Below, in pieces: positions 53,321 through 62,256 of a stretch of DNA of 64,000 nucleotides. The position numbers and the translations under genes were made by a program. Every line of letters starts with the position of its first letter. Position 1 is the stretch's first letter. The stretch comes from Vulcanimicrobiia bacterium (GTDB lineage: Bacteria > Vulcanimicrobiota > Vulcanimicrobiia > Vulcanimicrobiales > Vulcanimicrobiaceae): positions 32,158 to 96,157 of the forward strand of contig JAICWY010000002.1 in NCBI GenBank assembly GCA_025934645.1, read 5' to 3'. The notes under the pieces are model-generated. The model ran no database searches. It had not been told where the DNA came from and worked only from the letters and a program-made list of their open reading frames with translations.

Positions 53321-54831
53321 TGCGCCGCGAACCGGATTTCGAAGCGAGCGCGGACATGCGGCTGGTCGAGCTGCAGAGGGCCGCATTAGGCGTCCCTGCG
53401 CCGCACCGCGGCGACTGGGAATCCCGCGTGAGCACCGAGGGCGGCGCCGTAGAAGCCGAAGGCGAGCAGCATTTGCAGAGCGCCGTTCTGGCAGTGGAAT
53501 TAACCGCCTCGCCGCCGGGAGACGTCATCCCGGGCGCGATCGTCACGCTTGCTCTTAGCCTTACGAACGAGGGCGCGGTCGTGGCGCGCAACATTCGTGT
53601 CGCGGTGCCGCTTCCGGGCGGCGCGACCTACCGCAACGGCTCCTTCGTGCGCGACGGGCGCCCGCAGCTCGACGACGCGGCCGACGAACTCTTCGGACCC
53701 GGGACGGCGATCGGGAACCTCGCGCCCAAATCGCGCGTGACGTTTCTTTGGAAAGCCGGCGTGCGGCTTGGGAATAAGCCTTTGGTGATCTCACCAACTG
53801 TTACCGCCGAAGAAACGGCCGTGGTCGGCGCCAAATCCGCTATCGTTTCGCGTAAGGCCGGCGCAGAAACGGGTTTCGCCTCGCAGGTGCAGCGCTTCGA
53901 TCGCGCGCTCTACGACGAAACGCCTCCGCCCCTTGAAGAACTGCCGATATACGAGCTCGACACCGAGGAAGAGCTCGAACACGAAGCCGCAGATGCCGCG
54001 CTTAGCGAGTACCGGCCCCCGATGGAGCCGCCGCAGCAGCCCATCGCGCCGCCCTCGCAGCCGGAACCCGCGCCGCCGCCGGATCAGCCTTCGCCCGATC
54101 CCGAACCCGGCGTTCCTGTGGAAGAACCATCGACTCCGGCGCCCCCCGAACAGCCGCCGGATATCGAACCTGCCGCGCGCGAGGCCGTCGTGCTGTATGG
54201 CCGGCTGGATCGCCCTTCCATTGCATACTTCGAGCGCATCTTCTCGGGGTCCAAGCCCCCGACGCTCCTCAACCATTTCATCTTGGGCGGCGCGCTCGCG
54301 TGCACGCGAGCGATCGACCAAAGCGACGTTGCAGGGCTAAAAGCGCACATGGACGCGCAATCGCAATTACTGCAGCGCGTCGTCCTGCACGAAAAGATGG
54401 GACGCAAAGAACCTATCGCGGAGTACGCCGGAACAATGCTCGCGCGCGTGGATCAATTCGCGCCTGCGCCTGTGCAAGCCGCGCCGGCCACGGAGCCGAA
54501 CGCGCTGGGATTACAAGTCGAGCTGGAAGCGCCGACGCTGGCCGTGCTTGCCAAGATGCAGGGCGACAGCGGACGCTGGGACTTCACGAAGGCGCGGCAA
54601 TTGACGCTCGCGCTGCAAGCGCGGCGCGTACACGCCGCTGCTCCCGCGGAGCGCATCGACGCAGCGGAAGCGGCGTTGCGAACGTACGCGCAAACCGCGG
54701 CGACGCAGTTGCAGCGCTTCTTCGTCCGCATGCGGATCGACCGCACCACGGGATTGTTGTTTGCGCACGACGATGCGCTGGATTCGGCCGCGCGAGCGCT
54801 GATCGCCGCGCTCACCGCACTTTTTAACTAA
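53320..54831 (+). CDS. DUF11-like domain, Pro-rich hypothetical protein
   Basis: 503-residue protein with no signal peptide seen. Residues ~55-145 resemble a DUF11/conserved-repeat beta-sandwich (ELTASPPGDVIPGAIVTLAL, SLTNEGAVVARNIRVAVPLP, GNLAPKSRVTFLWKAG). Residues ~203-288 are a Glu- then Pro-rich low-complexity linker. The C-terminal ~210 residues are predicted mainly helical. ATG overlaps the ATPase stop as TAATG, so expression is coupled to it and a functional link is likely. I do not recognise the family beyond the beta-domain. The 3' end overlaps the convergent gene by 8 bases. Confidence 0.65.
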   Translation: MRREPDFEASADMRLVELQRAALGVPAPHRGDWESRVSTEGGAVEAEGEQHLQSAVLAVELTASPPGDVIPGAIVTLALSLTNEGAVVARNIRVAVPLPGGATYRNGSFVRDGRPQLDDAADELFGPGTAIGNLAPKSRVTFLWKAGVRLGNKPLVISPTVTAEETAVVGAKSAIVSRKAGAETGFASQVQRFDRALYDETPPPLEELPIYELDTEEELEHEAADAALSEYRPPMEPPQQPIAPPSQPEPAPPPDQPSPDPEPGVPVEEPSTPAPPEQPPDIEPAAREAVVLYGRLDRPSIAYFERIFSGSKPPTLLNHFILGGALACTRAIDQSDVAGLKAHMDAQSQLLQRVVLHEKMGRKEPIAEYAGTMLARVDQFAPAPVQAAPATEPNALGLQVELEAPTLAVLAKMQGDSGRWDFTKARQLTLALQARRVHAAAPAERIDAAEAALRTYAQTAATQLQRFFVRMRIDRTTGLLFAHDDALDSAARALIAALTALFN

Positions 54832-55225
54832 GCCGGTCGAGCGAACCCAAGCGCGAGGCGGCGCGCTCTGCGCTCATAGAACGCAGCGCGTTTTTCCACC
54901 GCGAAATCAAATGAAGGCGTTCCCCGACGGCCGAGTGATACTGCTCTAGCCGTTCCATCTGCTGCGATCGCAATGCGTAAACCATGCGAAGCCGGCGGTA
55001 GATCCGCTCGTCGAACTCGGCGTCGCGCACCGGTACGGCTGCTTCCATCGCGTTTTGAAGCGCATGCGTGACCCGGCGTGCATCGGCCATTGCCGCGTCC
55101 ATGTCATCCCACGTCCGCCGCATCAAACACCGCTCGAAACGCCCGCACAGGCCTTCCAGTTCGCCGACTTCCTGCTCTACCGCCGCGCGCAGCGATGCGG
55201 CACTACCCGACTGCTGCAAATCCAC
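54824..55225 (-). CDS. Probable FliT-type flagellar export chaperone
   Basis: 133-residue, largely alpha-helical, charged protein without membrane segments. Its start (GTG at 55225) overlaps fliS by 23 bases, so it follows fliD and fliS exactly where fliT sits in many flagellar operons. The length is in the FliT/FlgN range. Sequence similarity is too weak for me to confirm by eye; conserved-looking parts are LEGLCGRFERCL and QQMERLEQYHSAVGERLHLI. FliT binds FliD and regulates export or master regulators in enterobacteria. The call is by position and composition. Confidence 0.5.
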   Translation of the reverse strand: MDLQQSGSAASLRAAVEQEVGELEGLCGRFERCLMRRTWDDMDAAMADARRVTHALQNAMEAAVPVRDAEFDERIYRRLRMVYALRSQQMERLEQYHSAVGERLHLISRWKNALRSMSAERAASRLGSLDRLS

Positions 55226-55637
55226 CCGCCGCGCCGACGGCGTCGTCGTTGCGCATGGATTTGAATTGCGTCACGGCCTGGCCCCACATCTGGCGGTAGT
55301 CTTTGAAACTCGGCAAAATGCGTTCGACCCGCACGGGATCTTTCTGCATGTTCGCCATGACCAGTTCGTGGTGCCAGAACTCATACACGCGAAACAAATT
55401 CCGCGAAATTTCGCCGCCGATCTCCATGTCCAGCGAGCCCATCAGCAACGCCAGCGCGCGTTGAGCGCGGAGCAGCGATTTGTGAATGCCCTCGATATCT
55501 TCGCGGTCGTTCTGCAGCTTTTCGAGAGCCTGCGTCGCGTTCAAAACCAAGAAATCGAACACTTTGAGGATGAGATCTTCCTTCGATGCGGTTGCAATCG
55601 AAGTTTCCAAATACTGTTGGTCGACAGAGCGTTTCAT
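55203..55637 (-). CDS. fliS: Flagellin export chaperone FliS
   Basis: 144-residue helical chaperone that holds flagellin C-termini before export. The start YLETSIATASKEDLILKVFD is the FliS pattern (usually Y-x-x-x-x-I-x-T-A-S-P-x-x-L-I-x-x-L-Y/F-D), followed by IEGIHKSLLRAQRALALLMG (helix 2) and NLFRVYEFWHHELVMANMQK (helix 4). The ATG at 55637 is 12 bases after fliD. Flagellin itself is not in this window. Confidence 0.88.
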   Translation of the reverse strand: MKRSVDQQYLETSIATASKEDLILKVFDFLVLNATQALEKLQNDREDIEGIHKSLLRAQRALALLMGSLDMEIGGEISRNLFRVYEFWHHELVMANMQKDPVRVERILPSFKDYRQMWGQAVTQFKSMRNDDAVGAAGGFAAVG

Positions 55638-55649
55638 AAAATTCTCTAG

Positions 55650-57668
55650 TTACGACGACTTGAAGAATGAACCGAGTTGCTGCTGCAGCGACTGATAGCC
55701 CGAAAGCTGCGTTTCGGCCGCAACGAACTCTTGGCGCAAAGAATCCGCGTACTGGTTGACGTTGGTTTGAATCAGCGAAATTTGCTCCTGAATCGAGGTA
55801 ATCTGCGAGGCGTTCGAATTCTCGTATGCCTGCATCATCGACACCGACGGTGCGGTGCCCAGCAGTCCGCTGCTCACTTGCGTTGCGAACCCGGTGACGC
55901 CCGTCAAATACGTCCCCAGCTGCGTGACCATACCTTGCGCTCCGGAGAGCAGGTTCTGCACGGCCGTCGGATTCGCGGCCAGCGCCGCTTGGAGTTTCGA
56001 AACGTCGAGCGCCTGCAGCTGCCCGTCGGTGCCGTCGCTTTGCTGCGACGATACCTGGGCGTTTTGAGCGCCGGTCGTACCGGTCGTACTCGACGAGTTT
56101 GCAACCAGCTGCGTATATGAATTGGTCAACGTCAGGCCGATGGTCGAGAGCGAATTGTACGTCGTGCCGGTCGTCAGGTTCAGAGACGACACCATGCCGA
56201 CGAGTTGATCTTTGATCAGCGAAACGTCCGAGTTCCCCCACAGCACGCCGCCCGGTACGGCGGTGGTCGCCGGAGTTCCGGTGATGCCGGATTGTCCCGT
56301 GGCGACAACGGGCGCCGCAGTAGCGGTGTTGATCTCGTTGATCGCCGCGTTATAGGCGGAAACGAACGTGGTCACCGCGGTTACGAGAGACGAACTGTCC
56401 TGTCCGACCGTGACGTTGAACGGCTGCGTGCTCGAGCTCTGCAGCGTCAACGCCACACCGGGAATCGCGGTCGTAACGGTGTTGCTGTTGCTGTAAACCG
56501 TCTGCGTCGCGCCGCCGGCGGTTTTGACCGTTACCGACGCCTGCGTGCCCAGAGTCGTGGCCGCGCCGGCCGCGGGCGTAAGCCCCGCTGCGGAAAGAAA
56601 GTTGCTGGTGTCCGAGGACGATCCGAGCACCACGCTTTGCGGGCCGGTGTTCTTATTCGTCAGCGTGATTTGGCCCGTAGCCGAATTATAGCTTGCCACG
56701 ACGCCCGCGGCGGATTGATTGATATTCTTGATGACGTCGTAGAGGTTCTGATTGCTCGCGACAGCGATCTGCACGCCGTTGATCGTGAACGAACCGGCCG
56801 TTACCGCGGTCGTGTAATTACCGTTCGTCGCGTATCCGGCGCTATCGGTATACGAAAAGTCTTGCCCTGCATTGATGCCGCCGACGCCGGCGGTGCCGGT
56901 AACCGAACTCGCGCCGGGCGCATTATTCACCTGCGCCTGATCCACATGCAGCACTTGCAGCAGGTTTCCCTGATCGCCGGCCGCTCCGAGCGCGATCGGA
57001 TTGCTCGAGGTAATTTTAACGACGTCGGTTCCGGCTTGGAACCCGATGTTGAACGACGGGTCGACCGCTTGAACCGCTGTATTGATGCGCGCGAAGATCG
57101 TGCTGATCGAATCTTGCGTTACGTTGTAACTGACGCTGACGCCGTCGATCGTGATGGAGCCGCTCGTCGCCGTGCCGTTGGACGCCGTTATCGAAGCCCA
57201 AGAGTCGGCAAGCGGCACCTGCGTGCCGTTCGCCGTCGTGCCGGGCATGACGTCGAGCATGGTGTGACCCATGTTCGCCGCGCCGGTAACTTGCGTGGCG
57301 GTTGCGAGCTGCGTTGACGTAATCTGATACGTGCCCGGCGTCGCGGTGGTATTTGCAATACCCGCAGCGGTTGCGATAGACGTGTTTGAGGACGTAGCGG
57401 ATATCGCGCTATAGATTGCCGGATCGCTCATCGCGGTGAGTGCGTTCTGAACGGACGCCAGCATGCTGTTAATCTTGATCAACTCAGTGGTAGCGGCGTT
57501 CAACGTTGCGATCTGCTGGTTCAGTTGCGTGACCGGCGCAAGCTGCATCGCCGTCAGCTTCTGAATGATCGAATTATAATCGATGCCCGACGCAATGCCT
57601 GGGAACGAGATCGGCGCGACGTTGGTGCCGGGTACGTACGAGGTCGACGTGCTTCCGATTCCGGACAC
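55650..57668 (-). CDS. fliD: Flagellar filament cap protein FliD
   Basis: 672-residue hook-associated protein 2. The N-terminal coil GIASGIDYNSIIQKLTAMQL followed by QLNQQIATLNAATTELIKIN is the conserved FliD_N segment, and the C-terminal coil (QITSIQEQISLIQTNVNQYA, LRQEFVAAETQLSGYQSLQQ) matches FliD_C. The large central part is very rich in Thr, Ser, Ala and Gly, with many chances for O-glycosylation. It is longer than E. coli FliD (about 470). GTG start at 57668, two bases after flaG. Confidence 0.92.
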   Translation of the reverse strand: MSGIGSTSTSYVPGTNVAPISFPGIASGIDYNSIIQKLTAMQLAPVTQLNQQIATLNAATTELIKINSMLASVQNALTAMSDPAIYSAISATSSNTSIATAAGIANTTATPGTYQITSTQLATATQVTGAANMGHTMLDVMPGTTANGTQVPLADSWASITASNGTATSGSITIDGVSVSYNVTQDSISTIFARINTAVQAVDPSFNIGFQAGTDVVKITSSNPIALGAAGDQGNLLQVLHVDQAQVNNAPGASSVTGTAGVGGINAGQDFSYTDSAGYATNGNYTTAVTAGSFTINGVQIAVASNQNLYDVIKNINQSAAGVVASYNSATGQITLTNKNTGPQSVVLGSSSDTSNFLSAAGLTPAAGAATTLGTQASVTVKTAGGATQTVYSNSNTVTTAIPGVALTLQSSSTQPFNVTVGQDSSSLVTAVTTFVSAYNAAINEINTATAAPVVATGQSGITGTPATTAVPGGVLWGNSDVSLIKDQLVGMVSSLNLTTGTTYNSLSTIGLTLTNSYTQLVANSSSTTGTTGAQNAQVSSQQSDGTDGQLQALDVSKLQAALAANPTAVQNLLSGAQGMVTQLGTYLTGVTGFATQVSSGLLGTAPSVSMMQAYENSNASQITSIQEQISLIQTNVNQYADSLRQEFVAAETQLSGYQSLQQQLGSFFKSS

Positions 57669-57670
57669 GG

Positions 57671-58030
57671 TTAGGCCGTCCGATCGAGCGTGACGCCGGA
57701 TTGTTTGTCGAAGAATTGCGCGATCTGCACCATCACTTCCGCCGGCAGCTGCGCGATGACGGCGCCGGTTTGGGGATCGCTGAAAACCGTCACGATCATG
57801 TTGGGATCGTGCTCGACGCGATATGAAACTTTCACGTTGGGCGCGTCGTGCGGGCTGCCGCCATGCGCGAAAATCTTTGCCAGAGCGCCGGAAAGTTCGC
57901 CGCTCTCGTGCGGTTGCGCTTCGGGTACCGATGCAGCCGGTGCAGGCGCGGGTTGAGCCGCGTCGGCAGGCGCCACGACGGGCGCTTGCTGAGGAATTGC
58001 CGCCGCTCCGGCGGCCGCCTGAACATCCAT
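57671..58030 (-). CDS. flaG: FlaG-family flagellar protein
   Basis: 119-residue protein. The first ~50 residues are a flexible Ala/Pro-rich arm; the folded part NVKVSYRVEHDPNMIVTVFS, TGAVIAQLPAEVMVQIAQFF is a FlaG domain (PxEVxxxIAxxF pattern). FlaG affects filament length in several bacteria. The ATG at 58030 has a strong AGGAGG site five bases upstream. It opens the flaG-fliD-fliS group, 53 bases after a glycosyltransferase gene. Confidence 0.87.
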   Translation of the reverse strand: MDVQAAAGAAAIPQQAPVVAPADAAQPAPAPAASVPEAQPHESGELSGALAKIFAHGGSPHDAPNVKVSYRVEHDPNMIVTVFSDPQTGAVIAQLPAEVMVQIAQFFDKQSGVTLDRTA

Positions 58031-58083
58031 GTCAGCCTCCTACCTAGTCCTACTTCAATATTCGGCGGCTAAGCCGGGGGATT

Positions 58084-59727
58084 TTAGGCCTGACGGCACG
58101 CCTGCTGTGCCGCGGCGTAGGCCGAGACGATTGCCAGAAACGGCTGCTGTCCCGCAAGCGCCGAGCCTGCCGGCGCGCCGTGCCAGGCGCCGCTGAGGGC
58201 GGCCGCGACGGAGGCCTCGTCCGCAGGATCGGCCACGTGCACGTTCGAGAACAGTTCGGCGGCGCGGCTCTGGCGCGAGACCGCAAGCCGGCACCCGGAT
58301 GCGGCGGCCCGAGCCAGCCTGGAAAGCCCGTACGGCGCCCACGCCATATCGGCATACACGCGCGCACGGCGATAGAGCCCTTCCATTTCCGCATCGTCCA
58401 AACGCGGAGCGTGACGCACGAGATCTCCCCCCAGCTCGAGCAGTGCCCGGTATGCGAAACCGTCTACCGGCGGCCCCACCACGACTACCGGCAAGTTTTG
58501 CGAAACAGCGGCACGCACCACGAGCGGCACGCCGGCACGCCAATCGACCGGCGCGTGCACCAGCACGAAGTCGCCGGTTCCGGCGAACGCATCGGGCGAA
58601 ACTGCCTCGGCCGGCGGGCAGTACGGCATCGTTTGAACGCATGAGCCCATGAAGCCGAAGCGTTCGCGCACGTAGGCTTCTTCCGCGGCGCTGCCGACCA
58701 GCAACGCGTTGACGTGCGCGAGCGCGTTGCGCACCGCGTCGTCGTATCCCGGGAAAGGCTGCGGATCCTGCGGCCCTTGCGTATCGTCGGCGATCGCGCG
58801 CGCGCGTATCAAACTACAAAACTCTTCCAACTCCGCTTCGTCGCGCTTCTGCGCAAAAACACCGCGCAGCAGCGAGGGGCCCCATGCGGCTTCCAGCGAC
58901 GTGCGGGCAAAATTTGCCGTCGCCACGACCGGCGTTCCGGCGGCTCGCAAACGCTCGAGCGTGGGTGACATCTCAGGTGCGCGGTCCAGCGTGAAGGCAT
59001 GCACGAGATCGAACGGTTCGCCCGCCGGCAATTGCGTGGGACTTGCAACGCGCACGGTAAAGCCTTCGGCTCTCAGACGCGCTGCGAGCGCAAGCGCTTC
59101 ATCCGTGTCGGCATCCGGCGCGCTGTGCCAATCCTCTCGCAACAACAGCAGAATCCGTCCGGCCGAACCGCCGGCGGGAATATCCGCCGGCGCGCCGCTC
59201 CACTCGCGTAACGGACTCGGTTCCGCGACGCGAACCCCGAACTCACCCGCCGGCGCGGAATCTTCCGGATCGAACGACAAGAGCACGTCATTCGGTACGG
59301 GGCGCGCGAGCGTTACCGTGCGGCTATCACCGGCTGCATCGTCCAACGTTAGGGTAATGCGCGCGCGAACCGGCGCACATCCGGATCGCGAAATGCCGAC
59401 GTCCGCATCTTCCGGCGCCTCGCCGAACAGCGGCGATCCAAACCAATGGCGCGCAAGCGCGTTGCGCTGCGGCTCGAGCAAGTCCGCGCACACGTTCGCG
59501 CGGGCTCCGAGCAGCGCGGCGCCGGTCCCGCCCCGATCGTCGCGCACGGAAACTCGCGCTCCGTCCGCAAAGCGCGCTGCATACACATAGGGCGCAGCGG
59601 CCGCGAAGACGTCCGCGTACGGGGCAGCGCCGAGAAAACACGCGTCCCGCGCCGCTTGAAATACGTCATGAAACGCAGAATCGAACGCGCGGACGGCCTC
59701 CGCATTCGTCTGACGCGCCAACGTCAA
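58084..59727 (-). CDS. GT4-like glycosyltransferase
   Basis: 547-residue protein. The first ~170 residues are a family-specific domain with no clear match; from about 185 on, a GT-B fold is visible: ILLLLREDWHSAPDADTDEA, GEPFDLVHAFTLDRAPEM, then AHVNALLVGSAAEEAYVRER and a GT4-type C-terminal part with GLYRRARVYADMAWAPYGLS and ASGCRLAVSRQSRAAELFSN. The EX7E motif is weak. The TTG start at 59727 is 9 bases after the preceding small gene. Placed between other glycosyltransferases and flaG-fliD-fliS, it may glycosylate flagellin or cap protein. Confidence 0.75.
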   Translation of the reverse strand: MTLARQTNAEAVRAFDSAFHDVFQAARDACFLGAAPYADVFAAAAPYVYAARFADGARVSVRDDRGGTGAALLGARANVCADLLEPQRNALARHWFGSPLFGEAPEDADVGISRSGCAPVRARITLTLDDAAGDSRTVTLARPVPNDVLLSFDPEDSAPAGEFGVRVAEPSPLREWSGAPADIPAGGSAGRILLLLREDWHSAPDADTDEALALAARLRAEGFTVRVASPTQLPAGEPFDLVHAFTLDRAPEMSPTLERLRAAGTPVVATANFARTSLEAAWGPSLLRGVFAQKRDEAELEEFCSLIRARAIADDTQGPQDPQPFPGYDDAVRNALAHVNALLVGSAAEEAYVRERFGFMGSCVQTMPYCPPAEAVSPDAFAGTGDFVLVHAPVDWRAGVPLVVRAAVSQNLPVVVVGPPVDGFAYRALLELGGDLVRHAPRLDDAEMEGLYRRARVYADMAWAPYGLSRLARAAASGCRLAVSRQSRAAELFSNVHVADPADEASVAAALSGAWHGAPAGSALAGQQPFLAIVSAYAAAQQACRQA

Positions 59728-59736
59728 CGACTGCAG

Positions 59737-60039
59737 TCACGGAACGATCCGTTCTTCCAGGGCGGCTAGAACGCCGGTGGACAGCATGTTGCAGGCGTAC
59801 GGCCAGATAAGCGGCGACCGCTCGCGTTCCAGCAGCATCTCCGGCTCCACGTCGATGAACGGCACCACCGTTATGGCATCGCCGCCGGAAAAAATCAGAT
59901 CGAGCGCTGCAGCGCCGGACGCGCCGGCTAACGTCGGCTCGAGGCGCGCGAATGCAAGCGTCTCTTCAGTGACGATTGTAGCGGCGTTTCCATCTCGCAA
60001 CCAATGCTGCAGGTACGGATGTCGACGGTGAAAACGCAT
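59737..60039 (-). CDS. Small hypothetical protein in glycosylation operon
   Basis: 100-residue protein whose ATG at 60039 overlaps the preceding GT stop as TAATG, so it is translated in the operon. Sequence YLQHWLRDGNAATIVTEETL, SGGDAITVVPFIDVEPEMLL shows alternating beta strands and helices with no signal peptide or membrane segment. I do not recognise the family. It may be a small accessory subunit or modifier of the neighbouring glycosyltransferases. Confidence 0.6.
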   Translation of the reverse strand: MRFHRRHPYLQHWLRDGNAATIVTEETLAFARLEPTLAGASGAAALDLIFSGGDAITVVPFIDVEPEMLLERERSPLIWPYACNMLSTGVLAALEERIVP

Positions 60040-62249
60040 TATCCGGCCTCGCTCGCGTCAAGCTTCGGAAGCGCAACGTAGTGACGGCTGCGATCGAAAC
60101 CGCGCGCGATAGCGGGACCGGGCGTATATCCATTCTGCGGATAGACCTCGGGGTAGCCCCATTTCTTTGCGAACTTCACCCAATTTTCGTGCATGGACTT
60201 CTGCCAATCGACTTTGTTCGCCGCGAACGTCTGCGAGCCGAAATGGTGAATGAACACGTCATCGCAGACGTAAATGCGGTATCCCGCCGCGCGCACGCGG
60301 ATGCAGAAGTCGTCATCCTCGAAGTTTCCGGCGCCGAAGCGTTCATCGATGCCGCCGATCTCTTCGATCACCCGGCGGTCGATGCACAAACACAGTCCGA
60401 TCGCGCGCTCGGTGACGTACCCTTGCGCGCGGTGGCGCTCGCGCCTACGTTTTGCATACGCCTGCATTTCGTCGCCGTCGGCATAATTCGAATCGGCTGT
60501 CTGCTGATCGCCCGCGACGCGATTGCTGCGCGGCGCGGACATGCCCAGTCCGGGAACGCGATCGAACGCGCTCAGCAATCCGTCCAGCCAGTCTTCCGTA
60601 ACGATAACGTCGTTGTTGAGCAGCACGATGTACTCACCCCGCGCCGCTGCGATAGCCTGATTGTTCCCGCCCGCGTATCCCCGGTTTTCCGGATTGTAAA
60701 TGACGCGCACGTCTTGGAGCGTGCGCAACCAGTCCACCGTTTCGGGGCCCGAACCGTTGTCGACGATAACGACTTCGTACGGTTGCTCCGTATGTTGCCG
60801 TATCGACTCGAGCGCCATTTTCGTAAATTGCGGCGCGTTCCAACTGAGCATCACGATCGAAATCAAGCCCGGCCGCCGCCCTTCACGCGACCGCAGGGCC
60901 TGCTCGACGAGGACGGGATCCGTCGATGCGAACTGTGCATCCGCAGATCGAGCCGGCAATTTCACGCCGATCTCCGGAAGTGCGCGAGTACCCACCCCGC
61001 AGGCGATGCCGCGAATGAGAAAATCGGCGACGGCAGCGTCCAGGGTATCGAACGCACCGAGGCGCAGATGCGCGGGAAACTTTCGAAGCGCGATGAGCGT
61101 GCACGCCGCATCCGCGGTATACACACCGGCGCCGTTCTCTTCCGGCACGCTGCCGGAAAACGTTGATGCGCCCGTGTTCGTGGAAAATTCAACCTGCGCG
61201 ACCAACCTATCCAGCCAGCCGGCGGAAACAGCGGTGTCCGCATCGACGAGGGCAAGATAGCGGTCTCCGCGCACTTCCATTACCGCACGAACGCGCTCGA
61301 CGGCCTCGCGATCCTTTACGAACAGCACGCGGTCGATAGGCGAACGGTTTTTCCGGAGCGCAGCCTCAACCACCGCCCGTTTTTCCGGTTTCCCATGGCA
61401 GACGATCGTTGTCGCGGGCGTCCGCACGATGTTCACCACTGAAGCGCCGTGGCTCATGCGCACGTACCGGCGGACCGCTCCGCGTTCAATACTCGCGGCT
61501 TGCGCATCGTAAGGGACTTTTCCGTTCCATCGCTTGGCGAGAACCTCGACGTTGTGAGCTACACGCCGAAAGCGCTGCGGGCCCGACTGCGATTCAAAAT
61601 GTGTGAGCGACGCTGCGCCGTCGTACACGATGCGCAACCCGGCCGCGCGCACGCGCAAACAATAATCGACGTCCTCGTAGCCGTTCCAAAACGTCTCGTC
61701 CAATCCGCCCAGACGCAAGTACAACTCACGGGGCGTTACAAGGCACGCTGCGGTCACCACCTCAACGTCGCGCGTCTTCATCGCGTGCGGAGAAGTGCCG
61801 GGCATGTGGTACATATCGTGCACCGGCGTAAAACCGGCCAGGCCGTAGACATTCGGGGCAATCGCCACGCCCGCATGCTGAAGCGTGCCGTCCGGAAACA
61901 GCAAGCGCGCGCCGACCGCACCAACGTCCGTTTGCTTTGCGACATCCAACATGTGCGCGAGCCAACCCGGATGCCCTTCTGTGTCATTATTGAGAAGCGC
62001 GAGAAAGCGGCCGCGCGCGATCGCCGCCCCTTGGTTGTTGGCACCGGAAAAGCCGCGGTTTCGTTCGTTGCGAATGACCCGGATCCAAGGAAACTCTTCG
62101 AGCATTTCGGATGTCTCGTCCGAGCTCGCATTATCGACGACGATGACTTCGCCTTCGCCGGCGCCGTGCAGCGATGCTTGAAGCGTCTGCAGGCAGTGGC
62201 GGGTCAGTTCGGCCTTGTTGAAGACCGGAATGATGATCGAGTAATCCAA
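60039..62249 (-). CDS. Tandem GT2 glycosyltransferase
   Basis: 736-residue protein with two GT2 units. Unit 1 (~1-250): YSIIIPVFNKAELTRHCLQT, EVIVVDNASSDETSEMLEEF, FLALLNNDTEGHPGWLAHML (metal NND), GYEDVDYCLRVRAAG (acid catalytic ED). Unit 2 (~468-710): ISIVMLSWNAPQFTKMALES, VVIVDNGSGPETVDWLRTLQ, IVLLNNDVIVTEDWLDGLLS and FEDDDFCIRVRAAG. A degenerate GT-A-like region with ALVDADTAVSAGWLDRL lies between (~280-460). It resembles rhamnosyl/hexosyl chain glycosyltransferases. ATG at 62249 is 7 bases after the upstream gene. Confidence 0.88.
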   Translation of the reverse strand: MDYSIIIPVFNKAELTRHCLQTLQASLHGAGEGEVIVVDNASSDETSEMLEEFPWIRVIRNERNRGFSGANNQGAAIARGRFLALLNNDTEGHPGWLAHMLDVAKQTDVGAVGARLLFPDGTLQHAGVAIAPNVYGLAGFTPVHDMYHMPGTSPHAMKTRDVEVVTAACLVTPRELYLRLGGLDETFWNGYEDVDYCLRVRAAGLRIVYDGAASLTHFESQSGPQRFRRVAHNVEVLAKRWNGKVPYDAQAASIERGAVRRYVRMSHGASVVNIVRTPATTIVCHGKPEKRAVVEAALRKNRSPIDRVLFVKDREAVERVRAVMEVRGDRYLALVDADTAVSAGWLDRLVAQVEFSTNTGASTFSGSVPEENGAGVYTADAACTLIALRKFPAHLRLGAFDTLDAAVADFLIRGIACGVGTRALPEIGVKLPARSADAQFASTDPVLVEQALRSREGRRPGLISIVMLSWNAPQFTKMALESIRQHTEQPYEVVIVDNGSGPETVDWLRTLQDVRVIYNPENRGYAGGNNQAIAAARGEYIVLLNNDVIVTEDWLDGLLSAFDRVPGLGMSAPRSNRVAGDQQTADSNYADGDEMQAYAKRRRERHRAQGYVTERAIGLCLCIDRRVIEEIGGIDERFGAGNFEDDDFCIRVRAAGYRIYVCDDVFIHHFGSQTFAANKVDWQKSMHENWVKFAKKWGYPEVYPQNGYTPGPAIARGFDRSRHYVALPKLDASEAG

Positions 62250-62256
62250 GACCGGG

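Noticed and set aside
41423..54831. Genomic island or mobile element carrying the sugar genes
   Set aside because: No integrase, transposase, tRNA or flanking repeats were found; alternating strands alone do not prove transfer.
56205..57317. 370-residue rightward frame opposite fliD
   Set aside because: Arg-rich, low complexity; product of the Thr/Ala-rich fliD codons read in reverse.
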